From Pelagihabitans pacificus (GTDB taxonomy: Bacteria; Bacteroidota; Bacteroidia; Flavobacteriales; Flavobacteriaceae), in assembly GCF_009371985.2 (NCBI RefSeq), contig NZ_VIKU02000003.1, positions 124,001-188,000 of the forward strand: 64,000 nucleotides of DNA, written 5' to 3'. Below are positions 17,204 to 26,887 of this stretch, one piece after another; the stretch's first letter is position 1, and every line of letters begins with the position of its first letter. Position numbers and translations under genes: made by a program. The notes under the pieces are model-generated. The model had not been told where the DNA came from. It was given only the letters and a program-made list of their open reading frames with translations, and did no database searches.

Positions 17204-19603
17204 ATGTTTAAGAATTATCTAAAAATCGCCTGGCGGAACCTCAAGAAAAATATGGGTTATTCTGCCATCAATATTGGTGGACTCGCCTTGGGGATGGCCG
17301 TTACATTAATCATTGGGCTCTGGGTGAATGACGAGCTTGCATACAACAACTATTTTAAGAAAAAGGACAAAATTGCCCAAGTGTACCAATCCCAGACCTT
17401 CAATGGTGAGACCGGTACCGGCCAGGCACTGCCACGGCCTTTGGAAAAGGCATTAAGGGAAGGTTACGGGGATAACTTCAAATATTTGGTAATGGCGTCG
17501 TGGACCAATGACCTCTACCTGAAATATGGGGACAAGAGTCTCTCCAGACCCGGGAACTATATGCAGCGGGAAGCCCCTGAATTATTGGAACTGGAAATCA
17601 TCAAAGGGGAAAAAGACGGTCTACGGGAAATCAATTCCATCATGCTGTCGGAGTCTACGGCGGAAGCCCTTTTCGGAAAAGAAGACCCCATCGGTAAGGT
17701 CATTAAAGCCAGTAATCAATACGACCTAATGGTGACGGCCGTGTATCGGGATATTCCCTTCAACAACTCTTTTAACGATACGGAGTACCTTATTCCCTGG
17801 GACCAATACGTCGCCTACCGTGAGTGGGTGCAGGAAGCGGAAGACAACTGGGGAAATAACTCCTTTCAGATGTTTGTACAACTTGCCGACAATGCCAATA
17901 TGGATCGGGTTTCGGCTACTATTAGGGATGTAAAGAAGAATTTGAACGAAGACACGGCTGAATTCAATCCCCAGATATTCCTCTTTCCCATGAAAGACTG
18001 GTACCTAAGGGGTAATTTTGAAAATGGAAAACAGGTGGGGGGACGGATCAAGTATGTTTGGCTTTTTGGAATTATCGGAGCCTTTGTACTTCTTCTGGCC
18101 TGTATCAACTTTATGAACCTGAGCACGGCCCGTTCCGAAAAGCGTTCCAAGGAGGTCGGCATCCGAAAGTCGATCGGATCTCAAAGACGGCAACTGATTT
18201 ATCAATTCTTAAGTGAGTCTTTCCTGGTAGTCCTTTTTGCATATGTACTCGCCATCCTAATCGTTTTATTGTCTTTGAACGGCTTTAATGATTTGGCCAG
18301 AAAAGAGATTGCATTCCCTTGGTCGAATGGTACGTTCTGGGTCGTTTCCTTGGCTTTTGTACTTTTTACGGCACTATTGGCTGGCAGTTATCCAGCATTG
18401 TACCTTTCCTCTTTTCGCCCGGTCGATGTGCTGAAAGGCACCTTTAAGGCCGGAAAATATGCGGGGTTGCCCAGAAAGATATTGGTAGTGCTCCAATTTA
18501 CCGTGTCCGTAGCATTTATAATCGGCACGGTCATCGTAATGCAACAAATCAATCATGCCAAAAACCGACCTGTAGGGTATGACAAGGAAGGTTTAATTCA
18601 AATTCCGACATTCAGCGAGGATTTTTTTGGAAAATACGACTTGATGCGAGATGAGTTTTTAGCATCAGGAGCGGCCATAGAAATGTCAACTTCCAGCAGC
18701 CCTACCACCAGGATATGGTCGAACAGGGGCGGGTTTACCTGGGAGGGAAAGCCCGAGGGCTTTCAAGAAGATCTAGCGTGGACCGAGATTTCTCCGGAAT
18801 ACGCCAAATCGCTGAATCTGAAAATTATTGAGGGAAGGGATTTTTCGCGTGAGTTTGCCTCCGATTCCCTAGGGGTCCTCATCAATGAAACCGCAAAGAA
18901 ATACCTAGGGATGGCCAATCCCATAGGCAAATTTTTAAAGGATGATGACGAGGAAGACCCGAGCCCACCCCTCAAAATTATAGGGGTGGTACAGGACATG
19001 ATCGCCCAGTCACCCTATGAACCGGTAAAACAAGGGGTATATGTATATGATCGATTCAATAACTCGAGTTTTTACAACCTACGATTGAACCCGAACCAAA
19101 GTGCAAGTCAGAATCTGGCAACTATCGAGCGGGTCTTTACCGAACATTTTCCCGACATCCCCTTTCAATATGACTTTGTAGACGATGAATATGGGGAAAA
19201 ATTCGCCGCGGAAGAACGTATCGGTACTTTATCGGGCATTTTCACGGCCCTTGCCATTCTCATCAGCTGTCTGGGCCTTTTCGGGCTAACATCCTTTGTG
19301 GCCGAACAGCGCACGAAAGAGATAGGGGTGCGTAAGGTTTTGGGAGCTTCGGTTTTCAACGTCTGGAACATGCTTTCTAAAGATTTTTTAAAATTGGTGA
19401 TTATCTCCTGTTTTATTGCCATACCGATTTCCTACTACGTGATGAACGGATGGTTACAGGATTATCCGTATCGAGTCATTCTCGAATGGTGGATATTTGT
19501 TTTGGCAGTAATCGGAGCACTTGCCATCACCATTTTGACCGTGAGTTTCCAGGCGATCAAAGCGGCCAATGCCAACCCGGTAAATAGTCTACGAACCGAA
19601 TAA
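17204..19603 (+). CDS. FtsX/MacB-type ABC permease 2 of 8
   Basis: A 799-residue two-module FtsX permease. It opens FKNYLKIAWRNLKKN, with helix 1 in GGLALGMAVTLIIGLWVNDEL. The first periplasmic domain contains DKIAQVYQSQTFNGE, shared almost word for word with permease 6, so the two form one subfamily. The FtsX module 1 loop is KEVGIRKSIGSQRRQL and the module 2 loop is KEIGVRKVLGASVFN. The C-terminus is NPVNSLRTE. No motif is broken. The spacing of 35 bp from permease 1 contains only the shared leader, consistent with one transcript. Confidence 0.93.
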   Translation: MFKNYLKIAWRNLKKNMGYSAINIGGLALGMAVTLIIGLWVNDELAYNNYFKKKDKIAQVYQSQTFNGETGTGQALPRPLEKALREGYGDNFKYLVMASWTNDLYLKYGDKSLSRPGNYMQREAPELLELEIIKGEKDGLREINSIMLSESTAEALFGKEDPIGKVIKASNQYDLMVTAVYRDIPFNNSFNDTEYLIPWDQYVAYREWVQEAEDNWGNNSFQMFVQLADNANMDRVSATIRDVKKNLNEDTAEFNPQIFLFPMKDWYLRGNFENGKQVGGRIKYVWLFGIIGAFVLLLACINFMNLSTARSEKRSKEVGIRKSIGSQRRQLIYQFLSESFLVVLFAYVLAILIVLLSLNGFNDLARKEIAFPWSNGTFWVVSLAFVLFTALLAGSYPALYLSSFRPVDVLKGTFKAGKYAGLPRKILVVLQFTVSVAFIIGTVIVMQQINHAKNRPVGYDKEGLIQIPTFSEDFFGKYDLMRDEFLASGAAIEMSTSSSPTTRIWSNRGGFTWEGKPEGFQEDLAWTEISPEYAKSLNLKIIEGRDFSREFASDSLGVLINETAKKYLGMANPIGKFLKDDDEEDPSPPLKIIGVVQDMIAQSPYEPVKQGVYVYDRFNNSSFYNLRLNPNQSASQNLATIERVFTEHFPDIPFQYDFVDDEYGEKFAAEERIGTLSGIFTALAILISCLGLFGLTSFVAEQRTKEIGVRKVLGASVFNVWNMLSKDFLKLVIISCFIAIPISYYVMNGWLQDYPYRVILEWWIFVLAVIGALAITILTVSFQAIKAANANPVNSLRTE

Positions 19604-19616
19604 CTAAGTAAGAAGT

Positions 19617-19631
19617 ATCATCAAAAAACGA
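19617..19631 (+). repeat. Conserved permease leader, copy 3
   Basis: Exact copy of ATCATCAAAAAACGA, 5 nt before the ATG of permease 3. Confidence 0.85.
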
Positions 19632-19636
19632 GAGCC

Positions 19637-22069
19637 ATGTTTAAAAATCATCTAAAAATCGCTTGGAGAAGCCTAAAAAAACAACCTTTTTTTACCTTCC
19701 TAAACACCTTCGGATTGGCCATAGGTATGGCCGGGGCGCTTCTTATTGCCTTATACATCTACGACGAACTGAGTTTTGACAAGATGTTCGCCGATGCCGA
19801 CCGTATCTATAGAATCGATTCCGATATCAAGTTTGGAGGGGCCGAAATGAAAGCCTCCGAGGCAGCCGCTCCCATGGCAGCTGCCATGCAACGGGATTTT
19901 TCCCAGGTAGAATCCACGGTACGATTCCGAGATCGAGGAAGTCTACTGCTCAGAAAAAGTGGTACCGAGGCGAATACCAAAGAGCTTAGGGTCACCTTTG
20001 CCGATTCTACGGTTTTTGACTTTTTTGGAATCGACTTACTCGTCGGTGATGCAAAGACGGCCTTGACACAGCCCAACACGCTGGTTCTTACCAAAACAGC
20101 GGCCGAAAAGCATTTTGGGATTCGTAATGCCCTAGGACAAAATATAATCTTAAACAACACCGACACCTATACCGTAACCGGGGTCATCGACGATTTACCA
20201 AAAAATTCATTTCTGAGAGACCATACGGTCTTTATGGCGATGGCAGGCTACCCGGATTCAAGATCCGACAACTGGGGTAGCAGTAATTACTTCACGTTCG
20301 TCAAACTGATCCCGTTAGCCAACATAGATGATTTTGACGAACTCTTACAGGGAATGTTGGAACGCTATATGCTTCCTTGGGCCCAGGAATTTTTTCCGGG
20401 GATGACCAAGGAGTCCTTTGAGGCTTCAGGGAATTATCTGCGATATCACACTATGGCACTCACGGATATTCATTTGAATTCAAACCGTCAATCGGAGATG
20501 AGCGCGAATAGCAGCATACAGAACGTCTATATTCTTTGCTTTATTGGTTTGTTCCTTATCGTACTGGCGAGTGTCAATTTCATGAACCTTTCTACTGCGT
20601 ACTCGCTAAAAAGGGCCAAAGAGGTGGGAGTCCGTAAAACCTTGGGTTCCAATAAAAGGGAGTTGATTCGACAGTTCTTGACCGAGTCGGGCCTAATTTC
20701 CTTTATTTCCCTTCTTTTTGCGCTACTCGTGACCATGGCTGTGCTTCCTTTTTTCAATGAGCTGGCCGGGAAGTCCATTTCCATGCCCTACACCAGCCCG
20801 ATTTTCTGGGTTATTATGGTCGTGACCACGTTCGGACTAGGGCTCTTCTCCGGCAGTTACCCCGCCTTTTTCATGTCTCGGTTCATGCCTGTAAAGACCC
20901 TAAAGGGTGGCGGACAGTCCGAAGTTGGTGGAGGAAGGATTCGAAACGGACTGGTCGTCTTCCAATTTGCCATATCCGTTTTTTTAATCGTGAGCACAAT
21001 GGTGGTTTTTCAGCAATTGAAATATATTCAAAACAAAGATCTCGGCTTCGCCAAAGATCAAGTCCTTCTGATCAACGATACTTTTGCCGCAGGAAATCAA
21101 GTAAAGGCCTTTAAGGAGGAAGTCCTAAAATTGGCCCAAGTAGAAAGCGCTACCATCAGTAGCTTTTTACCGACACCCTCCGCAAGATCGAATAGCTCTT
21201 ACTTTAAGGAGGGGGCCATGACCCAGGAAAATGCCATTCAGATACAAACATGGGATGTTGATCACGACTATCTAGGGACATTGAACATGGATTTGGTTGC
21301 CGGTCGAAACTTCAATAGGGAATATACGGGCGATTCCACTGCGGTCATCATTAATGAGGCGACCCTACCGGTTTTGGGAGTAGACGCCCAAGAGGCCATT
21401 GGGATGAAGATATCGCAGGATATCGAGCTTGATAGACCCCAATTCTATGAAGTTATCGGAGTCGTGAAAAACTTTCACTTTGAATCGTTGAGGGAAGATA
21501 TTGGAGCTTTAGGTCTTTTTCTTCGTTCCTCGACCGGCAATATGGCCATTAAGTTAAAAGCAGGGGATTTTTCCAATTCCATCGCTACCATACAGGCTTT
21601 ATGGGGCAAACTGGCACCCGGGCAACCGTTTGACTATCAGTTTATGGATGAATCGTTCAATACCACCTACCGGTCAGAACAACGCTTAGGCGAAATTTTT
21701 ATAGTCTTTACCGTGCTGTCCATTTTAATCGCTTGTTTGGGTCTTTTCGGACTTGCAGCCTTCAATGCCCAAAAAAGGACCAAGGAAATAGGAATTCGAA
21801 AAGTGTTGGGTGCCAGTACCGAACAGATTACCTATCGCCTCACCACCGATTTTTTGAAGTTGGTTGGTATCGCAGTGCTTATCGCACTTCCATTAGGTTG
21901 GTATGCTATGAACAAATGGTTGGAAGACTTTTCCTATCGAATTGAAATTGCTTGGTGGGTATTTGTCCTGGCAGCCTTGTTGGCGGTACTGATTTCTATA
22001 GTCACGGTAAGCTATCAAAGCATCAAGGCCGCTATCGTGAATCCAGTGAAGAGTCTGCGCACTGAATGA
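19637..22069 (+). CDS. FtsX/MacB-type ABC permease 3 of 8
   Basis: An 810-residue two-module permease. Its N-terminus reads FKNHLKIAWRSLKKQPF, with Ser where most siblings have Asn in AWRN. Helix 1 is GLAIGMAGALLIALYIYDEL. Its first periplasmic domain is Ala/Met-rich around residues 72-90. The cytoplasmic loops are KEVGVRKTLGSNKREL and KEIGIRKVLGASTEQI. The second periplasmic domain, with WDVDHDYLGTL and AGRNFNRE, resembles permease 1. It ends NPVKSLRTE. Intact and very probably co-transcribed. Confidence 0.93.
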   Translation: MFKNHLKIAWRSLKKQPFFTFLNTFGLAIGMAGALLIALYIYDELSFDKMFADADRIYRIDSDIKFGGAEMKASEAAAPMAAAMQRDFSQVESTVRFRDRGSLLLRKSGTEANTKELRVTFADSTVFDFFGIDLLVGDAKTALTQPNTLVLTKTAAEKHFGIRNALGQNIILNNTDTYTVTGVIDDLPKNSFLRDHTVFMAMAGYPDSRSDNWGSSNYFTFVKLIPLANIDDFDELLQGMLERYMLPWAQEFFPGMTKESFEASGNYLRYHTMALTDIHLNSNRQSEMSANSSIQNVYILCFIGLFLIVLASVNFMNLSTAYSLKRAKEVGVRKTLGSNKRELIRQFLTESGLISFISLLFALLVTMAVLPFFNELAGKSISMPYTSPIFWVIMVVTTFGLGLFSGSYPAFFMSRFMPVKTLKGGGQSEVGGGRIRNGLVVFQFAISVFLIVSTMVVFQQLKYIQNKDLGFAKDQVLLINDTFAAGNQVKAFKEEVLKLAQVESATISSFLPTPSARSNSSYFKEGAMTQENAIQIQTWDVDHDYLGTLNMDLVAGRNFNREYTGDSTAVIINEATLPVLGVDAQEAIGMKISQDIELDRPQFYEVIGVVKNFHFESLREDIGALGLFLRSSTGNMAIKLKAGDFSNSIATIQALWGKLAPGQPFDYQFMDESFNTTYRSEQRLGEIFIVFTVLSILIACLGLFGLAAFNAQKRTKEIGIRKVLGASTEQITYRLTTDFLKLVGIAVLIALPLGWYAMNKWLEDFSYRIEIAWWVFVLAALLAVLISIVTVSYQSIKAAIVNPVKSLRTE

Positions 22070-22089
22070 AATAAGAACTGATACCGACT

Positions 22090-22104
22090 ATCATCAAAAA
22101 ACGA
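22090..22104 (+). repeat. Conserved permease leader, copy 4
   Basis: Exact copy of ATCATCAAAAAACGA, 5 nt before the ATG of permease 4. Permease 5 keeps only a shortened form (AAAAACG, 6 nt from its ATG), and permeases 6-8 keep degenerate A-rich versions. Confidence 0.85.
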
Positions 22105-22109
22105 AAACC

Positions 22110-24539
22110 ATGTTTAAAAACTATCTAAAAATCGCGTGGCGCAACCTGTCGAAAAACAGAACCTTTAGTCTGCTCAACATCCTGGGTTTGGCGGTAAGCA
22201 TGTCCGTTTGTCTATTAATTATATTGATTATTGCCGATCAGTACAGCTTCGACCAGTATCATGCGAACAAAGACCGGATTTATAGGGTACATACCACCCG
22301 CTATGACTCAAATGGTATGGAAACTGCGAGCTCGGCCCTACCACTGGCCCGAAAATTACGGGAAGAATACCCCATTGTCGAGACCGCGGTAGGACTCAAT
22401 AAGCAGATAGGAGGGGATTTGATCTACCAAGATCGTTATGCCACGGGAGGGGGATACTTCACGGAAAGCGCTATTTTCGATATTCTCGATTTCACCTTTG
22501 TGGAGGGTAATTCCAATACGGCATTGGACCAGCCATATTCCCTTGTTATTACGACAGAAACAAAGCAACTATTGTTTCCGGACGAGCCTGCATTGGGTAA
22601 AGTGGTAACGTTCCATGACAAGGGCATATTGGCGATTGGGGTAGAGGAAGGTAATTTTGAGACCGACTACGGTAATTTTACGATTACCGGGGTACTCGCA
22701 CCCAATCCCGGGAAGACACATTTGCCCTTTACATTTTTGGCTTCCCAGCGTACGATGTTGTCCCTAAGAAACGCAGGGCTCTTTTCCTTTCAAGATAATG
22801 ACTGGGCCAATGTATGGACCAACTACACCTATATATTGCTTAAAGAGGGCCAACAAAAAGTAGCGCTGCAAAAAGCGCTCGACCAAATTTCAGGGGAACA
22901 ATATGAAGGCAAAACAACCGATAAATTCGCTTTCAAGGCAATATCGCTCAAGGAAATTACACCAAGTGGTTTTATTGGAAATACCACCCATGTATCGATG
23001 CCAAAAATGGTTTTGTTGATTCTTACCATCCTATGTTTGGTCGTTATGTTATCGGCTTGCTTGAATTATACCAACCTTTCCGTTGCACAGGCTTTGAATA
23101 GATTCAAGGAAGTAGGGGTTAGAAAGGTGGCCGGTGCCGGTAGGGGCCAGATATTTACCCAATTTATTGTAGAGGCGGTGTTTATTTCCCTGATAGCGCT
23201 GATTTTCTCGTATGCCATATTGTGGGCGCTTCAGAATGCCTTCTCAGGACTTTGGCTCAATAGTTTTTTGGATATTTCCTTTCGACAAAACCTACCGCTT
23301 ATCGGGATTTTTATTGTTTTTAGTATTGTGGTCGGACTCATTGCGGGCACGCTGCCGGCAATTTATATCTCGGCTATAAAACCGATAAGCCTATTCCATA
23401 GATTCAGGGGAGTACGTTTATTCAAAGGTGTCGGGGCACATAAGGTGCTCATGGTCGTCCAATTCGTCGTGGCATTGGTATTTACGATTTCAGTACTATT
23501 ACTTCATGCCCAAGCCAGGCATTTGCTCAATTTCGACTACGGTTTTGACACCCAGAACATTGTTACGGTGAAGCTATACAAGTCCGATAACTATGATAGA
23601 TTTGCACAAACTAGCAGCAACATTGCCGCTGTAAAAGAGGTGGGCGCAACCTCCATACTACCTGCAGGAGGTATTAGCATGGGTGCTATTGCGATGGTTC
23701 AAGACAATCCGAACGATAGTATACAGATAAACTACATCGATATCGATCATAAGGCGGTAACCGTTTTTGAATTGGAAATTCTGGAGGGAGAAAATTTGCC
23801 CAAAGGCAATAACAAAAATTATGTCCTGCTCAATGAACTTGCCGTTGAAAACTTCCAATTTATATCCAACGAAGACGCTATTGGCAAAAAAATCCTTTTG
23901 GAAAACCAAACGGTAGAGGTGCACGGAGTGGTCAGGGACTTTAATTTTCTGACACCGGATAGGCCCATTGAAAGTCTCATATTGCGAAATAGAGCCGACC
24001 AATTTGCTTTTGCTGCCATAAAGATTGATGCCCGCAATCAATCAAAAACAATTACCGCACTTGAAGAAAGTTGGCAACAGGTCAATCCGAACACCAAATT
24101 CGTATACAAGTTTTTGGATGACGAATTGTTGTTCATACATACGCTACTGACCGATGTGCTCTATGTAATTGGATTGCTGTCGTTCTTGGCCGTTTTTATC
24201 TCATGCTTGGGGCTTCTTGGTATGGCGGCATACAACGCAAAAACAAAGGTGAAGGAAATAGGAGTTCGAAAGGTGTTGGGCTCCGGGGTTCCCCAAATCA
24301 TCTATCTGCTATCAAAAGGCTTTATTAGGTTATTGTTCATTGCGGTTGTAATTGCCATCCCGTTGGCCTATAATCTCAATAAAACCTGGCTAGAATCCTT
24401 CGCTTCCCATGTTAGTGTACACCCTGGATATATCGCTTCGGGAATCCTTTTGGTGTTGGTAGTGAGTTTCTTGATGATCTTCACCCAATCCTATCGGGCG
24501 GCTATGACAAATCCTGCCAAAACTTTACGAACCGAATAA
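22110..24539 (+). CDS. FtsX/MacB-type ABC permease 4 of 8
   Basis: An 809-residue two-module permease. It opens FKNYLKIAWRNLSKNRTFS, and helix 1 is GLAVSMSVCLLIILIIADQ. The first periplasmic domain is longer than in its siblings, with an insertion around residues 150-200 (LAIGVEEGNFETDYG). The module 1 loop is KEVGVRKVAGAGRGQI and the module 2 loop is KEIGVRKVLGSGVPQI. The second periplasmic domain is shortened around the NRE-type motif seen in the others (ILEGENLPKGNNKN). It ends NPAKTLRTE. It starts with the shared leader and is followed by permease 5 after only 11 bp. Confidence 0.92.
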   Translation: MFKNYLKIAWRNLSKNRTFSLLNILGLAVSMSVCLLIILIIADQYSFDQYHANKDRIYRVHTTRYDSNGMETASSALPLARKLREEYPIVETAVGLNKQIGGDLIYQDRYATGGGYFTESAIFDILDFTFVEGNSNTALDQPYSLVITTETKQLLFPDEPALGKVVTFHDKGILAIGVEEGNFETDYGNFTITGVLAPNPGKTHLPFTFLASQRTMLSLRNAGLFSFQDNDWANVWTNYTYILLKEGQQKVALQKALDQISGEQYEGKTTDKFAFKAISLKEITPSGFIGNTTHVSMPKMVLLILTILCLVVMLSACLNYTNLSVAQALNRFKEVGVRKVAGAGRGQIFTQFIVEAVFISLIALIFSYAILWALQNAFSGLWLNSFLDISFRQNLPLIGIFIVFSIVVGLIAGTLPAIYISAIKPISLFHRFRGVRLFKGVGAHKVLMVVQFVVALVFTISVLLLHAQARHLLNFDYGFDTQNIVTVKLYKSDNYDRFAQTSSNIAAVKEVGATSILPAGGISMGAIAMVQDNPNDSIQINYIDIDHKAVTVFELEILEGENLPKGNNKNYVLLNELAVENFQFISNEDAIGKKILLENQTVEVHGVVRDFNFLTPDRPIESLILRNRADQFAFAAIKIDARNQSKTITALEESWQQVNPNTKFVYKFLDDELLFIHTLLTDVLYVIGLLSFLAVFISCLGLLGMAAYNAKTKVKEIGVRKVLGSGVPQIIYLLSKGFIRLLFIAVVIAIPLAYNLNKTWLESFASHVSVHPGYIASGILLVLVVSFLMIFTQSYRAAMTNPAKTLRTE

Positions 24540-24550
24540 AAACGCAAACC

Positions 24551-26860
24551 ATGATTTCGCTAAAAGCCTATCTAAGACATCTTATCAAAAACAAGTTGTA
24601 CACCTTGGTGACGGTGGTGGGCTTCGCTATATCGCTCACTTTTGTCTTGCTACTGAGCGTCTATATTAAAAATGAACTCTCGGTCGATGATTTTCACAAA
24701 AACAAAGACCGCATCTATCGCATAGAAAGTGCCGATACCGACTTTTCCGGACCTATAGCCGTGAACCTTAGGGATACCTACGCTGAAATCCAGGATTTTG
24801 TACGAACCTACGAATATCAGGGGATTATAACCCCTAAGGCAAATCAAAATTTTAATATGGGCTACTTGGCGGTAGACAACTCTTTCTTTGAGGTCTTCTC
24901 GTATCCATTGATCAAGGGAGACCCCTCTAAAGTTTTGGCGACCAAAGACCAGATCGTATTATCAAAATCGCTTGCATTACGATTGTTCGGAACGGAAGAT
25001 CCGGTAGGTAAGGAAGTCACTATCGATACCCGTTTGAAGTTTACCGTCTCGGGCGTCATGGAGGATTTTCCCGAGAATACGCATTTAAAGCAACAGGATG
25101 CCATTATCAATATTCAAAATATGGTCGATATTTTTGAGTACGAAGGCTTTCTGACCGATATCGGTTTTTGTTCGATGAGCATTTACTTCCTAGAGAAGCC
25201 GAATGCGGACCTTAGGGCGAAGACTTCCGAAGTCTTAAAATCCTTTAAAAAGGATTTCTGGTTGTACCAGGAAGGCTATGCGAATACCCTGTACTTCACC
25301 CCCCTGAAAGAAATCTATTTCAGTGACAAAGTAGGCCCCGGTACTAAAAGCAATAGCAGAACCTTGGTAGTGGTCTTGTCGGTAATCGTTTTACTTATCC
25401 TTTTTCTTGCCATAGGCAACTACGTAAATCTTACCATAGCGCAGTCGACTTTCCGGGGTAGGGAAGTGGCCATCAAGAAGCTGCTGGGCGGTTCCAAGAA
25501 ACAGCTGTTCCTTCAGTTCATTAAAGAATCCATTATCCTATGTCTCATTGCCGTTTCCCTTTCGCTTCTGTTTGCAAAACTGGTCGAGCCTGTTTTTAAT
25601 TCCTTACTGGAAACCAAATTGCATCTCAATGCACAGCTTACTCTCGGGAACCTTGTTTTATTTAGTGGTGTTTTTATAGGTATTGGTTTCCTTTCCGGAC
25701 TGGTACCGGCATTGCGCATTACCAGTTTTAAACCGATCGAAGTCGTAAAAGGCACTTTTCGTAAAAAAGTGAAAGGTGTCTATGGAAAGGCTTTTATCAC
25801 CTTTCAGTATACGGTAACAATCGCCTTATTGGCATGCAGCTGGATCATTGTAAAACAGACATATTTTCTGACCGAAAAGGATTTAGGATTCAAAAAAGAG
25901 AATATTGTTTGGGCGCCCTATCTGGCAGGGACACAGAAAAAAACAGCCGTGAAGGCCGAGTTGATGAAGATTCCCGGGGTCGAGCAAGTATCCCTGGTTT
26001 GGGGAAGCCCCTTAGATGGTGGAAGCAACCAATCTTTTGTTTATAAGGAAAAACCCCAGAGCTTTCAGGAAATACGGGTCGATTCGGCTTTCTTTTCAAT
26101 GTTCGACATCAAAATAAGTCCAACCGATGTGGCCTATTCCAAGGAAGGCGTCTACTTTAATCAAACTGCCTTAAATTCACTTGGTTTTGAATCTGCTCCT
26201 GCTTCTTTCAAAATGTATGAGCGAGACGAGCCGATTATCGGTGTTGTCAACGATTTCAATTTCAAGGAACTACGTCAAAACATCGGACCATTGGTCATTC
26301 GTCAACAAAATGACAGTGCTTATGCGAGTAAAATGTTCCTAAAAATTAAAGGGAACAATCAGTTGGCCACCTTGAACCAGGTGAAGACCACTTACACTCG
26401 ACTTATCGACAACCTGCCTTTTGATATACGATTTGTAGATGATACGATTGACCAATGGTACGTAAAAGAGGTCAAAACCGGAAAAATCATCGGCTATTTT
26501 ACCCTTTTGTCATTCATCATTTCGTTTATCGGCATTTTGGCCATGTCGACCTTTTATATTCAGCAACGCTACAAGGAAATCGGAATTCGTAAGGTAAACG
26601 GTGCCTCGATTACCCAGATTCTAGCACTCTTAAGTAAAGATTTTATCAAGTGGGTGGCCTTGGCATTTACCATTGCCGTGCCCATTTCATGGTATGCTAT
26701 GGGAAAATGGCTGGAAGGTTTTGCGTATCGGACAACCATCAGTTGGTGGATATTCGTCTTGGCAGGGCTGACGGCTTTGACCATCGCTTTGTTGACCGTT
26801 AGCTGGCAAAGTTTTCGTGCCGCGGTCGCCAATCCTGTAAACGCCCTAAGGGAAGAGTAA
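24551..26860 (+). CDS. FtsX/MacB-type ABC permease 5 of 8 (divergent, shortest)
   Basis: At 769 residues this is the shortest sibling. It lacks the family opening KIAWRN and starts instead with LKAYLRHLIKNKLYTLV. Helix 1 is VVGFAISLTFVLLLSVYIKNEL. The first cytoplasmic coupling loop reads REVAIKKLLGGSKKQL instead of KEVGVRKTLG, while the second is canonical (KEIGIRKVNGASITQI). The second periplasmic domain is trimmed. The C-terminus is NPVNALREE. The altered first coupling loop could mean contact with the divergent ATPase 2 or weaker coupling; this is inference. It is separated from permease 4 by 11 bp. Confidence 0.91.
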   Translation: MISLKAYLRHLIKNKLYTLVTVVGFAISLTFVLLLSVYIKNELSVDDFHKNKDRIYRIESADTDFSGPIAVNLRDTYAEIQDFVRTYEYQGIITPKANQNFNMGYLAVDNSFFEVFSYPLIKGDPSKVLATKDQIVLSKSLALRLFGTEDPVGKEVTIDTRLKFTVSGVMEDFPENTHLKQQDAIINIQNMVDIFEYEGFLTDIGFCSMSIYFLEKPNADLRAKTSEVLKSFKKDFWLYQEGYANTLYFTPLKEIYFSDKVGPGTKSNSRTLVVVLSVIVLLILFLAIGNYVNLTIAQSTFRGREVAIKKLLGGSKKQLFLQFIKESIILCLIAVSLSLLFAKLVEPVFNSLLETKLHLNAQLTLGNLVLFSGVFIGIGFLSGLVPALRITSFKPIEVVKGTFRKKVKGVYGKAFITFQYTVTIALLACSWIIVKQTYFLTEKDLGFKKENIVWAPYLAGTQKKTAVKAELMKIPGVEQVSLVWGSPLDGGSNQSFVYKEKPQSFQEIRVDSAFFSMFDIKISPTDVAYSKEGVYFNQTALNSLGFESAPASFKMYERDEPIIGVVNDFNFKELRQNIGPLVIRQQNDSAYASKMFLKIKGNNQLATLNQVKTTYTRLIDNLPFDIRFVDDTIDQWYVKEVKTGKIIGYFTLLSFIISFIGILAMSTFYIQQRYKEIGIRKVNGASITQILALLSKDFIKWVALAFTIAVPISWYAMGKWLEGFAYRTTISWWIFVLAGLTALTIALLTVSWQSFRAAVANPVNALREE

Positions 26861-26887
26861 TTATTCATCATTCAAAAAAACAGCATC

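Noticed and set aside
14722-22104. The repeated leader as a CRISPR array
   Set aside because: The spacing is kilobases and each copy sits immediately before a permease ATG.
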